A stretch of DNA of 64,000 nucleotides from an uncultured Pelosinus sp. (GTDB lineage: Bacteria; Bacillota; Negativicutes; Sporomusales; Acetonemataceae), in NCBI GenBank assembly GCA_900542835.1, contig UQPB01000016.1, positions 4,904 through 68,903 on the forward strand, written 5' to 3'. The position numbers were made by a program, and so were the translations under genes. Below the pieces are notes generated by a model, which saw only the letters and a list, made by a program, of their open reading frames with translations, did not search any database and had not been told where the DNA came from. How positions within the stretch are numbered: position 1 is the stretch's first letter; every line of letters begins with the position of its first letter. This document shows positions 1-7,676 of this stretch, piece after piece.

Positions 1-589
1 TCAGGCCGCGGTTCAGCACTTCCTCAAGCTCAGCCTCACTTTTGACTATGCCGCCGCCGGTACCGCCCAGCGTATAGGCGGGCCTAACAATAAGCGGATA
101 ACCGGTCCTGCGGGCAAAAGCGCGGCCGGCCTCAAGCGATTCGACAATCTCGCTTTCCGGCACCGGCTGCGCGATCGATTCCATCGTTTCCTTGAATAAT
201 TCCCGGTCTTCCGCTTTTTTAATCGCCGTCAGCGGCGTGCCAAGCAATTCAACACCATATTCGGCCAGTACACCGCGTTCCGCCAAACCGACCGCAAGAT
301 TCAGGCCAACCTGGCCGCCAAGGGTGGGCAGCAGCCCGTCGGGGCGCTCCTTACGGATAATTTCCGCCAGAAAGTCAACCGTCAGCGGTTCGATGTATAC
401 CCGGTCGGCAATGGTCGTGTCAGTCATAATCGTGGCCGGGTTAGAATTGACCAGTACGACCTCAATGCCTTCTTCCCGCAAGGCACGGCATGCCTGCGTG
501 CCGGCATAGTCAAATTCAGCCGCCTGGCCGATGACAATCGGACCGGAGCCGATGACCATGACTTTTTTGATGTGCTCCTTTTTGGGCAT
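1..589 (-). CDS. carB: carbamoyl-phosphate synthase large subunit, 5' part only
   Basis: Reading leftwards from an ATG at 589, the frame stays open to the window edge, giving about 196 residues of the N-terminus (about a fifth of the usual 1,070). It starts MPKKEHIKKVMVIGSGPIVI and contains the glycine-rich NRP-type nucleotide loop, the NSNPATIMTD segment and the ATP-grasp entry typical of CarB. The enzyme makes carbamoyl phosphate from bicarbonate, ammonia released by CarA, and two ATP. The start lies 2 nt after the carA stop, with a GGAGGAC ribosome site inside the end of carA, so the two are translationally linked as last genes of the pyr operon. The rest of the gene is outside the window. 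Confidence 0.95.
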   Translation of the reverse strand, partial: MPKKEHIKKVMVIGSGPIVIGQAAEFDYAGTQACRALREEGIEVVLVNSNPATIMTDTTIADRVYIEPLTVDFLAEIIRKERPDGLLPTLGGQVGLNLAVGLAERGVLAEYGVELLGTPLTAIKKAEDRELFKETMESIAQPVPESEIVESLEAGRAFARRTGYPLIVRPAYTLGGTGGGIVKSEAELEEVLNRGL

Positions 590-591
590 TT

Positions 592-1659
592 TCAGTCCTC
601 CTTAGCGTACAGCAGTGCCATAAATTGATCGAACAAATATTCGCTGTCATCCGGACCGGGAGAGGCCTCAGGATGAAACTGCACGGAAAAAATCGGCAGG
701 CTCCGATGACGCAGCCCTTCGATAGTACCATCATTGACTGCCCGGTGGGTCACTTCGACATCCAAATCGGCCAGCGACTCTTCCACAACGGCATAGCCGT
801 GATTCTGCGAAGTGATGTGCACCCGTCCGGTTTCCAGGTTCTGCACCGGATGGTTGGAGCCGCGATGGCCAAACTTCAGCTTGTAGGTCCGGGCTCCCAG
901 CGCCAAGGCCAGCAGTTGATGCCCAAGGCAGATGCCAAAAATCGGTTTATAGGTCAGCAGCTGCTTGATCGTTTCGACCGTATCCATAATTGCCGTCGGA
1001 TCGCCCGGTCCGTTCGAAAGGAACAGGCCGTCCGGGTTCAACGCCCGTATGCCGTCAGCGTCAATATCGGCGGGAACCACATACAGGTCGCAGCCCGCCC
1101 GGTGCAGGCTGCGCAGAATGTTCGCCTTGATACCGAAATCCATCACAACAACCCGCGGCCCATTGGCGGGAATATGGGTGATTTTATCAGTAGTCACCTG
1201 CTTGACAAGTCCGGTTTGATTGTCCTGAGTCATTAGTGCTTTTATTTCAGCCTTAGAGGCGCTGGCAGGCACGATAACCCCGCGCATTGTCCCCTGCACC
1301 CGGATTGCCCTGGTAACGGCGCGCGTATCAACTCCGTACAGGCAGGGAATTTTCCGCTGCCGCAAATAGTCGGCCAGAGTGCCTTCCATGCGGCAATTGC
1401 TGGGCTGCTCGCAAAGCTGGTCAATAACAAACCCTCTAACAAAGGACTGCCGGCTTTGATCAAACTGCTCGACAACCCCATAATTGCCGATTAGCGGATA
1501 GGTCATAACCACAATCTGTCCGCAATAGGACGGATCGGTCAGCACTTCCTGGTAGCCGGTCATACCGGTCGTAAATACAACCTCGCCACAACCGGCATCC
1601 CCATCCAGAATCTGACCATAAAATTCACTGCCATCGGCAAGAACCAGCTTTCCTTCCAT
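592..1659 (-). CDS. carA: carbamoyl-phosphate synthase small (glutaminase) subunit
   Basis: 355 residues, the usual CarA length. The N-terminal half is the CPSase small-chain domain. The C-terminal half is a class I glutamine amidotransferase with the nucleophile Cys244 in GICLGHQ and the His329/Glu331 pair in QFHPEASPGP. It releases ammonia from glutamine and passes it to CarB. The ATG overlaps the pyrC stop by one base (TAATG), and carB begins 2 nt downstream, so it is the third cistron of pyrB-pyrC-carA-carB and should share the PyrR-type control seen in front of pyrB. A second, arginine-specific copy may exist elsewhere; the operon context argues for a pyrimidine role. Confidence 0.97.
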   Translation of the reverse strand: MEGKLVLADGSEFYGQILDGDAGCGEVVFTTGMTGYQEVLTDPSYCGQIVVMTYPLIGNYGVVEQFDQSRQSFVRGFVIDQLCEQPSNCRMEGTLADYLRQRKIPCLYGVDTRAVTRAIRVQGTMRGVIVPASASKAEIKALMTQDNQTGLVKQVTTDKITHIPANGPRVVVMDFGIKANILRSLHRAGCDLYVVPADIDADGIRALNPDGLFLSNGPGDPTAIMDTVETIKQLLTYKPIFGICLGHQLLALALGARTYKLKFGHRGSNHPVQNLETGRVHITSQNHGYAVVEESLADLDVEVTHRAVNDGTIEGLRHRSLPIFSVQFHPEASPGPDDSEYLFDQFMALLYAKED

Positions 1660-2951
1660 TAGAGTACCTCCCCGTTTTTCATCACAAAATTACCTGCTAC
1701 CACAGTGGCGACAGCTTTGCCTTTTAATTGTTTGCCATCAAAAGGCGTTGATTTTCCTTTACTGTAAAAGCGGCTGCTGTCGACAATCCATTCCGCATCA
1801 GGGTCAAACACCGTGATATCAGCGGTCTCGCCGACTGCCAGACTGCCGGCGGCAATACCGAGAATCGCCGCCGGACTGGTCGACATCAAGCGGATGATTT
1901 CCGCCAGCGTCAATTCGCGGCTGTGATACAATGCCGTCAGTACAACCCCCAGCGAGGTTTCCAGGCCGGTAAAACCACAGGCGGCGTAACGGTACTCGAC
2001 ATCTTTCTCTTCCGGCGCATGTGGTGCGTGATCACAGGCGATCGCGTCAATCGTGCCGTCTTTCAACCCATCGATCAACGCGCGGACATGGTCCGGGGAC
2101 CGCAGCGGCGGATTGACCTTGGCGGCTGTCCTAAAGCCATAGACCTCCTCGTCAGTGAGCCAAAGATGATGCGGCGTAGCTTCCGCCGTCACGGCAGCGC
2201 CTCGGCGTTTGGCCTGGCGAATCAGCTCGACGGCGCCTGCGGCGCTGACATGAGCGACATGAAGCCGCGCCTTTGCATATTCCGCCAGCATAATATCCCG
2301 CGAGACGGCAATCTCCTCAGCTACGGCAGGCCGCCCTTTAATACCTAGTATGGTGGAAATCAGGCCTTCATGCATGCAGCCCTCGCTGACCAGGCTTTCT
2401 TCCTCCGCATGCGTGATTACCGGAGTATTAAACATGGAAGCGTACAACAGGCCGGTCTGAAAAACGTGCGCGTTTGTGACAAAATGGCCGTCATCGGAGA
2501 GGGCAACAGCGCCCGCTTCCACCATATCGCCAATCTCGGCCAGCTCTTTTCCCGCCTGTTCCTTAGTCAGCGCCCCAATAACATGAATATTGACAACCGC
2601 CTCACGGCGCGCCCGTTCCAGAATACCGGCAACCAGAATCGAACTGTCGATAACCGGCCGGGTATTGGGCATGCAGGCGACGCCGGTAAAGCCGCCGGCT
2701 GCGGCTGCCGCAGCGCCGGTGCGGATCTCCTCTTTCGCCTCAAGGCCGGGCTCCCGCAAATGCACGTGCATATCGATCAAGCCAGGGCAAACAACCAGTC
2801 CGGCAGCGTCGAACACCTCGCCGGAACGAGTCCGACCCGCCAGACCCGCACCGATTGCGGCAATTTTTCCGTCTTCAACAACAACATCGGCAATCTGATC
2901 CAGACCGCTGGCCGGATCAATAACGCGTCCGCCTTTAATTACCAGCTTCAA
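1659..2951 (-). CDS. pyrC: dihydroorotase (type I)
   Basis: 430 residues, the length of Gram-positive type I dihydroorotases. It converts carbamoyl aspartate to dihydroorotate. Visible metal ligands are His62 and His64 in DMHVHLREPG, Asp154 in LSDDGH, His181, His234 and the catalytic Asp307 in ACDHAPH. The likely start is a TTG at 2951, because an AGGAGG ribosome site stands 8 nt before it and no ATG lies at that distance. It overlaps the end of pyrB by 17 bp and its stop shares one base with the carA start, so translation is tightly coupled along the operon. Confidence 0.96.
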   Translation of the reverse strand: MKLVIKGGRVIDPASGLDQIADVVVEDGKIAAIGAGLAGRTRSGEVFDAAGLVVCPGLIDMHVHLREPGLEAKEEIRTGAAAAAAGGFTGVACMPNTRPVIDSSILVAGILERARREAVVNIHVIGALTKEQAGKELAEIGDMVEAGAVALSDDGHFVTNAHVFQTGLLYASMFNTPVITHAEEESLVSEGCMHEGLISTILGIKGRPAVAEEIAVSRDIMLAEYAKARLHVAHVSAAGAVELIRQAKRRGAAVTAEATPHHLWLTDEEVYGFRTAAKVNPPLRSPDHVRALIDGLKDGTIDAIACDHAPHAPEEKDVEYRYAACGFTGLETSLGVVLTALYHSRELTLAEIIRLMSTSPAAILGIAAGSLAVGETADITVFDPDAEWIVDSSRFYSKGKSTPFDGKQLKGKAVATVVAGNFVMKNGEVL

Positions 2952-3888
2952 CTGCTTTCCCTCCTGTCAGCGCCAGAAACATGGCGGCCATACGCACGGC
3001 GACACCGTTCTGGACCTGTTCCTGAATCGACGACTGCTCGCTGTAGGCCACGTCATGAGCAATTTCAAGCCCCCGGTTCATGGGGCCCGGATGCATAATC
3101 ATCGCATCTGGCTTGGCCAGCGACAGGCGTTTGGCGTTGATGCCAAAAATACGCGAATATTCTCTGGCTGTAGGAAACAAGCCTTTCTCCTGTCGCTCTT
3201 TTTGTATCCGCAAGACATTAATGACATCAGCGTCTTTGATCGCATCCTCAACATGATGATGCACAACTACGCCCATTTTTTCCAGTTCAACCGGCATCAG
3301 GGTAGCCGGCCCGGCGACATGGACCTCAGCGCCGAATTTTTTCAGCCCCCAGATGTCCGATCGCGCCACCCGGCTATGTACAATATCGCCAAGAATAGCA
3401 ACCTTGAGACCGGCCAGAGTCCGCTTTTTCTCCCTGATGGTAAACAGATCCAGCAAGCCTTGGGTGGGATGTTCATGGGCACCGTCACCGGCGTTGATAA
3501 TAACCGGACGGACGATCTCCGAAGCCAGATGCGCCGCACCCTCGGCCGAATGCCGCATGACAATTGCGTCAACTCCCATCGCTTCGACCGTCAGCAGCGT
3601 ATCCCGCAGGCTTTCTCCTTTGACAACACTGCTGGAGGCTGCCGTAATATTGACAACATCGGCCCCCAGGTATTTGCCTGCCAGTTCGAATGAGGTGCGG
3701 GTACGGGTGCTGGGTTCAAAAAACAGGGTTACGACAGCGCGTCCGCGCAGTGAAGGCAACTTTTTGATATCCCGGTTAATAATGTTCTTCATCTCGCGAG
3801 CTGTGTCAAGAATGGCCGTAATCCGTTCCGCGTCGAATTCCCTGAGTCCGAGAATATGGCTAATCTTCGGCGTCACCGCAGCGCACAT
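2935..3888 (-). CDS. pyrB: aspartate carbamoyltransferase catalytic chain
   Basis: 317 residues, slightly longer than the typical 305-310. It joins carbamoyl phosphate and aspartate, the committed step of pyrimidine synthesis. The carbamoyl phosphate loop STRTRTSFE and the HPTQGLLDLF segment are both present. The ATG at 3888 follows GGAGGAG in the sequence just downstream of a terminator hairpin. It is the first gene of the pyr operon. No pyrI regulatory chain is adjacent, as expected for the Bacillus-type enzyme, which is controlled at RNA level. The 300-nt leader upstream carries two PyrR-type attenuators. Confidence 0.97.
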   Translation of the reverse strand: MCAAVTPKISHILGLREFDAERITAILDTAREMKNIINRDIKKLPSLRGRAVVTLFFEPSTRTRTSFELAGKYLGADVVNITAASSSVVKGESLRDTLLTVEAMGVDAIVMRHSAEGAAHLASEIVRPVIINAGDGAHEHPTQGLLDLFTIREKKRTLAGLKVAILGDIVHSRVARSDIWGLKKFGAEVHVAGPATLMPVELEKMGVVVHHHVEDAIKDADVINVLRIQKERQEKGLFPTAREYSRIFGINAKRLSLAKPDAMIMHPGPMNRGLEIAHDVAYSEQSSIQEQVQNGVAVRMAAMFLALTGGKAVEAGN

Positions 3889-3905
3889 GGCTATTCACTC
3901 CTCCA

Positions 3906-3940
3906 GAAAAAATTAAACTCCTTGCCTGCGCAGCAAGGAG
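3906..3940 (-). terminator. second pyr attenuator terminator
   Basis: In the transcript, CTCCTTGC and GCAAGGAG form a stem followed by TTTAATTTTTT. It lies directly upstream of the pyrB ribosome site and downstream of a PyrR-binding-like sequence, the layout of a PyrR-controlled terminator. Confidence 0.85.
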
Positions 3941-3976
3941 TCAGCGGGTATAGCAAGCGATCCGCTAATCCTTGCC

Positions 3977-3990
3977 AACCTCGCAGGATC
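3977..3990 (-). promoter_or_regulatory. PyrR-binding anti-antiterminator loop 2
   Basis: The RNA reads GATCCTGCGAGGTT. The established PyrR-binding consensus is ARUCCNGNGAGGYU, so only the first base differs. The flanks (AAGCTGATCC... and GGTTGGCAAGG) can pair as the anti-antiterminator stem. It controls the terminator at 3906-3940. Confidence 0.8.
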
Positions 3991-4010
3991 AGCTTAAAGG
4001 ATAGGGTACT

Positions 4011-4050
4011 AAAAAGCCTTTTTGGGCCTGGTGAGAACCCAAAAAGGCTT
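4011..4050 (-). terminator. first pyr attenuator terminator
   Basis: In the transcript, AAGCCTTTTTGGG pairs with CCCAAAAAGGCTT across an 11-nt loop and is followed by T residues. This strong intrinsic terminator falls between the two PyrR-binding-like loops, so it belongs to the upstream attenuator of a tandem pair. Confidence 0.85.
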
Positions 4051-4081
4051 GCATGTATGCTATGCAGAAGTCTTCCTTCAC

Positions 4082-4095
4082 GGTCTCACAGGATC
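4082..4095 (-). promoter_or_regulatory. PyrR-binding anti-antiterminator loop 1
   Basis: The RNA reads GATCCTGTGAGACC, matching ARUCCNGNGAGGYU except at the first base, at one G of GAGG, and at the last base. It is flanked by AAACG on the 5' side, and lies about 25 nt after the predicted transcription start. It would govern the terminator at 4011-4050. Confidence 0.72.
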
Positions 4096-4124
4096 CGTTT
4101 AAAGGTTATGATGATGTTGTAATA

Positions 4125-4153
4125 ATAGTAGCAAGCAGACAACCATCTGTCAA
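4125..4153 (-). promoter_or_regulatory. pyr operon promoter
   Basis: Read on the minus strand, a perfect TTGACA (4148-4153) and TACTAT (4125-4130) are separated by exactly 17 nt. The predicted start, near 4118, lies just upstream of the first PyrR-type loop and 37 nt beyond the end of the amidohydrolase gene. Confidence 0.85.
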
Positions 4154-4189
4154 GCAAATAATGCTGCTCCGCTGGCTAATCTTTAACAC

Positions 4190-5488
4190 TTAGGGATTTG
4201 TCAGCAGGTCGGCCGCCGCACCACTGACAAAGGCAGCGGCTTTGAGCATAGCCTCTTCATTAAAATCGAACAGAAAATCATGGTGTCCGGCCGCCAGTTC
4301 GGTGCCGACCATCATATAGGCCGCTTTGCCGCCCCGCTGCTGCACCCGCTCCATAAAATAGGTGCAATCCTCGCTGCCGCCGATATTGGCCGCTTCGACG
4401 AGTTCGTCAAAGATCCGGGATTGCTCGGCATAACGCCGCAAACGGGCAACCAGTTCCTCATCATTATCACAGCCTGCCGCACCGCCCATTTCCTCAAGCG
4501 CCACCTTAACGCCATACATGGCGGCAGCGCCTTCAATGACTCTGACAGCCTCTTGGCCTACATATTCATTGATCGCACTGGTCGTACCCCGCGTTTCCAG
4601 TTTGAGCACGGCGTTGGCGGGAATAACATTGCGGCCTGACCCGGCCTGGAGAACGCCGACATTGATCCGCGAAGCACCTTGGCTATGCCGTGAGATCGCA
4701 TGCAGATTCACCGCCGCAGAAGCCGCGGCCAGCAGTGCGTTGCGGCCGTTTTCCGGCGCCGCTCCGGCGTGAGCCGGCACGCCTGTAAAGGTTGCGTCAA
4801 TTTTAGTTGTAGCCAGGAAGCCGTATGTTTTGCAGGCAAGCATTCCCAGCTTATTCATTGACATGCCAAAGTGCATCCCGATCATATAGTCGGCATCATC
4901 GACGACCCCTTTGACAACCATTGCCTTCGCACCCCGGACACCTTCCTCCGCCGGCTGGAAAATGAATTTAATCGTGCCGGCCAGCTCGTCTTTAGCTGCA
5001 GCCAGCAGTTCAGCAACAGCCAGCCCGACAGACGTATGGCCGTCGTGAGCGCAGGCGTGCATTGCCCCTTTATTAATCGACGCAAAGCCCTCGCGATAGG
5101 GACGATGCTTCTCATCAGTACTCTCGTTGGCGTCATTGGCATCCATATCGAAACGCAAGGCAACAGTGGGACCGGGCTTAGCGAACTTCATCACTCCGAC
5201 CACACCGGTTTTGCCCCCCCGCATCTTCTCCACCCATTCCGGCTTGGCTCCCTGGGCCAGCGCCCTTTCCATATGGCGCTCCAGCTCCGCTGCCGAGGGT
5301 ACCCCCATCATTGCCTCGCCGGCGACAACTTCATCTCCGACCTGAACTGAATAGCCAAGGCCGACAAGCGTATCCGCCACCAGCGACGCGGTACGGAACT
5401 CCGTCCAGGCCGCTTCCGCGTGCTTATGGATATCGCGGCGGCGTTCGATCATTTTTGCGGCAAGTTCGTTAGAAACAGTAAAGCTCAT
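4190..5488 (-). CDS. M20-family amidohydrolase (AbgA/HipO-like)
   Basis: 432 residues. It is a two-domain M20D zinc or manganese aminoacylase. Visible ligands are Cys146 and His148 in HACAHDGH, Glu181/Glu182 in QPAEEG and His206 in GMHFG. An insert near residues 55-95 after the N-terminal helix resembles the AbgA branch (p-aminobenzoyl-glutamate hydrolase) more than plain hippurate hydrolases. It should cleave an N-acyl or N-aroyl amino acid in the cytoplasm; the substrate cannot be read from the sequence. It begins with a good AGGAGG site, 70 nt after a DcuC-type carrier, which suggests uptake followed by hydrolysis of a dicarboxylic conjugate. This pairing is inference. Confidence 0.85.
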   Translation of the reverse strand: MSFTVSNELAAKMIERRRDIHKHAEAAWTEFRTASLVADTLVGLGYSVQVGDEVVAGEAMMGVPSAAELERHMERALAQGAKPEWVEKMRGGKTGVVGVMKFAKPGPTVALRFDMDANDANESTDEKHRPYREGFASINKGAMHACAHDGHTSVGLAVAELLAAAKDELAGTIKFIFQPAEEGVRGAKAMVVKGVVDDADYMIGMHFGMSMNKLGMLACKTYGFLATTKIDATFTGVPAHAGAAPENGRNALLAAASAAVNLHAISRHSQGASRINVGVLQAGSGRNVIPANAVLKLETRGTTSAINEYVGQEAVRVIEGAAAMYGVKVALEEMGGAAGCDNDEELVARLRRYAEQSRIFDELVEAANIGGSEDCTYFMERVQQRGGKAAYMMVGTELAAGHHDFLFDFNEEAMLKAAAFVSGAAADLLTNP

Positions 5489-5558
5489 AGAAAAATACCT
5501 CCTGCGACTATTTTTGTAGAAAACAGCCGGCAGTTTAAGCCGCCGGCCGGAAACCCCG

Positions 5559-6809
5559 TTAAAGCATGCCCAGCATCATCACAATCGCGCCCAGCAGCAT
5601 AACCGGCCCATTGCGCTTGGTCATTTCGATCGGGCTGACTCTTGCCAGTTGGGCGCAAACAATGGCGGCACCGGCAACCGGACTCATCGAGCGTCCTAAC
5701 GCACCAACCATTTGCGCGGTCGATCCCATTTCAATAATACCATAACCAAATTGGGCTGCATGCGGCGTAATCGCGCCGTTAAACGCCAACGCCGCAGCAT
5801 CGCCGGAGCCGGAAAGAATGGCGACGATAAACGGGCCAAAAGCCGCGGCCAATTTGGCGATCGACTGTGAATTCTTCATTACGTCTATCAAAGAACCGGT
5901 TAACCCGATGAGTTCCATCCCTTTTGTAAACACAGCGGCAGCAATGATAATGCCAATGACATTGCCGTACGCGTCTCCCATGCCGTTAAAAAACTGTTTG
6001 GTAATTTCCTGCGGGTTCTGCCAAGTGACGACAAATCCCAGAATCGCCCCGAAAATCATCGCCTGCGGTACCGTTACCGGCGGCAGGATTCCCAGCTGTT
6101 TGCTGCCCAGAACCAACAAAATCAGGGGTACCATGGGAACGATTGCTTTCAGCACATTTACCCGGAATTCATCCTTGTCCGCCAACGTCACTTCGCTGTA
6201 ATAGCCTTGTGTTTCTTTGCGGACAAAGGCGGTAACCGTCAAACCGACCGCAACAACCGCGGCCGTCAACAGCGCGGTGGAAGACAGTGTCGCAATAACA
6301 GTCATCACATCTACGTTTGCCAGTTTGGCGACAAACGGATTGTGCGAGTTGCCGGGACTGATTACACTGCCCCAGGTACCCGCCAGTACGGCGCTTGCAG
6401 CCATAGCCGGATGAACGCCGGCAGCCATCAGGGCCGGAATCAAAATCGCGCCAACAGCGGCGGCGCAGCCGGCAGCGCTAGGCAGGGCAATATTGATGGT
6501 CCAGGTAACCATGACAGCGCCCGGTATCAAAATCGGCCGGAATTTGGTAAGGGGGGTTGCCAACAGATGCACCAGGTGGCTGTCACACTTCGTAACCCGC
6601 ATGACAAACGCAAATCCCATCACGGTACAGATGACAGGCACCAATCCGCCATTAACCATGGCAGTCTGAAAAGCGGTAATGGCCTCCAGTGGCTTCCCGG
6701 ACAAAATCGCCATCAGCAGTCCGGACAGGAATAAAACCATCCTGGTTTCATACTTCTTAATAATTGCGATAAACGTCAGCAAAACAATTAACCCGCCAAG
6801 CCAAATCAT
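5559..6809 (-). CDS. DcuC-family C4-dicarboxylate-type carrier
   Basis: 416 residues, nearly all hydrophobic, with about 11-12 membrane segments and short polar loops. The motifs SGSGDAAALAFNG, SVISPGNSHNPFVAK and LPSAAGCAAAVG fit the DcuC family (anaerobic C4-dicarboxylate exchange), slightly shorter than E. coli DcuC (461 aa). The start ATG follows GAGGAGG. It is the first gene of a two-gene unit with the downstream amidohydrolase, so its cargo may be an acyl-amino acid or the dicarboxylic product rather than succinate or fumarate. A GntR-type operator sequence lies about 140 bp upstream. Confidence 0.82.
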   Translation of the reverse strand: MIWLGGLIVLLTFIAIIKKYETRMVLFLSGLLMAILSGKPLEAITAFQTAMVNGGLVPVICTVMGFAFVMRVTKCDSHLVHLLATPLTKFRPILIPGAVMVTWTINIALPSAAGCAAAVGAILIPALMAAGVHPAMAASAVLAGTWGSVISPGNSHNPFVAKLANVDVMTVIATLSSTALLTAAVVAVGLTVTAFVRKETQGYYSEVTLADKDEFRVNVLKAIVPMVPLILLVLGSKQLGILPPVTVPQAMIFGAILGFVVTWQNPQEITKQFFNGMGDAYGNVIGIIIAAAVFTKGMELIGLTGSLIDVMKNSQSIAKLAAAFGPFIVAILSGSGDAAALAFNGAITPHAAQFGYGIIEMGSTAQMVGALGRSMSPVAGAAIVCAQLARVSPIEMTKRNGPVMLLGAIVMMLGML

Positions 6810-6947
6810 CGTCTTCCTCCTCGTAAAAATGTTTTCTGATTTTTACTTAAATTCGGTGATTTAGGCTTGATTCCTGCTATTTATCGCCATCAGCAATTGT
6901 ATTTTTCAGAAAAATTAAAACTGTAGATAAATTCCGGCATCGCCAAC

Positions 6948-6959
6948 ATTGTATACAAT
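6948..6959. promoter_or_regulatory. possible GntR/FadR-type operator
   Basis: The perfect palindrome ATTGTATACAAT fits the TnGTnnACnA core recognised by many GntR-family (FCD/FadR-type) repressors. It sits between the tRNA terminator and the DcuC-amidohydrolase unit. No GntR gene is present in the window, so the regulator is inferred only from the site. Confidence 0.45.
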
Positions 6960-6985
6960 ACACAAAAAACATTTATTCGATAGAT

Positions 6986-7019
6986 AGAAGAAGCCTGCAC
7001 ATTTGTGCAGGCTTCTTCT
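6986..7019 (-). terminator. terminator after the tRNA-Leu pair
   Basis: A long inverted repeat, AGAAGAAGCCTGCAC with its complement around a 4-nt loop, starts 2 nt after the encoded CCA end of the tRNA. The sequence beyond is T-rich only further out, so it may also act as an RNA processing hairpin. Confidence 0.7.
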
Positions 7020-7020
7020 A

Positions 7021-7106
7021 TGGTGCGGTAGAATGGATTTGAACCATCACGAGGTTGCCCTCGCCAGCCCCTCAAGCTGGTGCGTCTGCCGTTCCGCCAC
7101 TACCGC
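7021..7106 (-). tRNA. tRNA-Leu(GAG)
   Basis: 86 nt with encoded CCA. The acceptor stem GCGGTAG pairs with CTACCGC. The anticodon stem CCAGC/GCTGG holds the loop TTGAGGG, anticodon GAG, reading CUC/CUU. It has the long variable arm of a class II tRNA and the T loop GGTTCAAATCC. The leuS T-box in this window appears to use a CUC specifier, which this tRNA would read. Confidence 0.95.
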
Positions 7107-7122
7107 GTGGCACTAACAATTA

Positions 7123-7208
7123 TGGTGCGGCCGAGTGGATTTGAACCACCACAGGGTTGCCCCTACTAGCTCCTGAGGCTAGCGCGTCTGCCGTTCCGCC
7201 ACGACCGC
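7123..7208 (-). tRNA. tRNA-Leu(CAG)
   Basis: 86 nt with encoded CCA. Acceptor stem GCGGTCG/CGGCCGC; anticodon stem CTAGC/GCTAG around CTCAGGA, anticodon CAG, reading CUG. It lies 16 nt upstream of tRNA-Leu(GAG) and is probably cotranscribed with it. The two tRNAs are clearly related by duplication. Confidence 0.95.
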
Positions 7209-7389
7209 ATCGGATATTTTCGCATCTCAGCGACATGAATTATCTTACCATAATCCCTAGAAAGCGTCAAGTCATATTTTCAAATTTATTTTAGCATCAC
7301 AAGAATCGCCGGGTTTAGCGTGCCGCGAGGCCAGGAAGACGTACATCGCGGGGAATCTGCAGTTATCTTACAAAAGAAATCAGGGAACG

Positions 7390-7676
7390 ATTCGACAGAG
7401 ACGGGCAAGGCAGCGAGCTGCCGCCGTGAGGGAGGAAAAGGTAAGGAACAAAAGAACGACTCCACGGAGGATGCACGGAGGACACAGAGGCGAAAGGGTA
7501 CTTTTGTCAATCCCCGTAACTCTCTGTGCCCTCAGCGGCCCTCGGTGTCCTCCCTGGAAACGGAATTCCTCTTCCTCTCCGTGACTTGTTGTTTATACGG
7601 CTTGTATGTTCTCCGTATGCTTCGTGGTCATCAGCTTTCGCATTCCGGACTTTCGCGACAGCCCCTGCTGGCCGGA
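7390..7676. repeat. dispersed CTCCGTG-rich intergenic repeat
   Basis: This gap between the tRNAs and the binding-protein gene has no credible gene. It holds words such as CACGGAGGACACAGAGG and CCTCCGTGGAGTC, and on the minus strand about 110 bp that parallel 56220-56335, including CCTCCGTGGAGTC and TCACGGCG. The part near 7615-7650 (CTTCGTGG, CGCATTCCGGACT) parallels 52248-52290. It is one copy of a degenerate family also seen near 31350 and 63880. Confidence 0.7.

Noticed and set aside
2370..3098. Long plus-strand frame opposite pyrC/pyrB
   Set aside because: It is antisense to two well-identified genes, with no ribosome site and a composition expected of a shadow frame in GC-rich DNA.
7286..7510. 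Minus-strand frame of 74 codons between tRNAs and the binding-protein gene
   Set aside because: It lies within a dispersed non-coding repeat; similar frames appear by chance at other copies.
7390..7676. CRISPR array
   Set aside because: The repeated CTCCGTG words are degenerate and irregularly spaced, with no constant spacer length and no cas genes.
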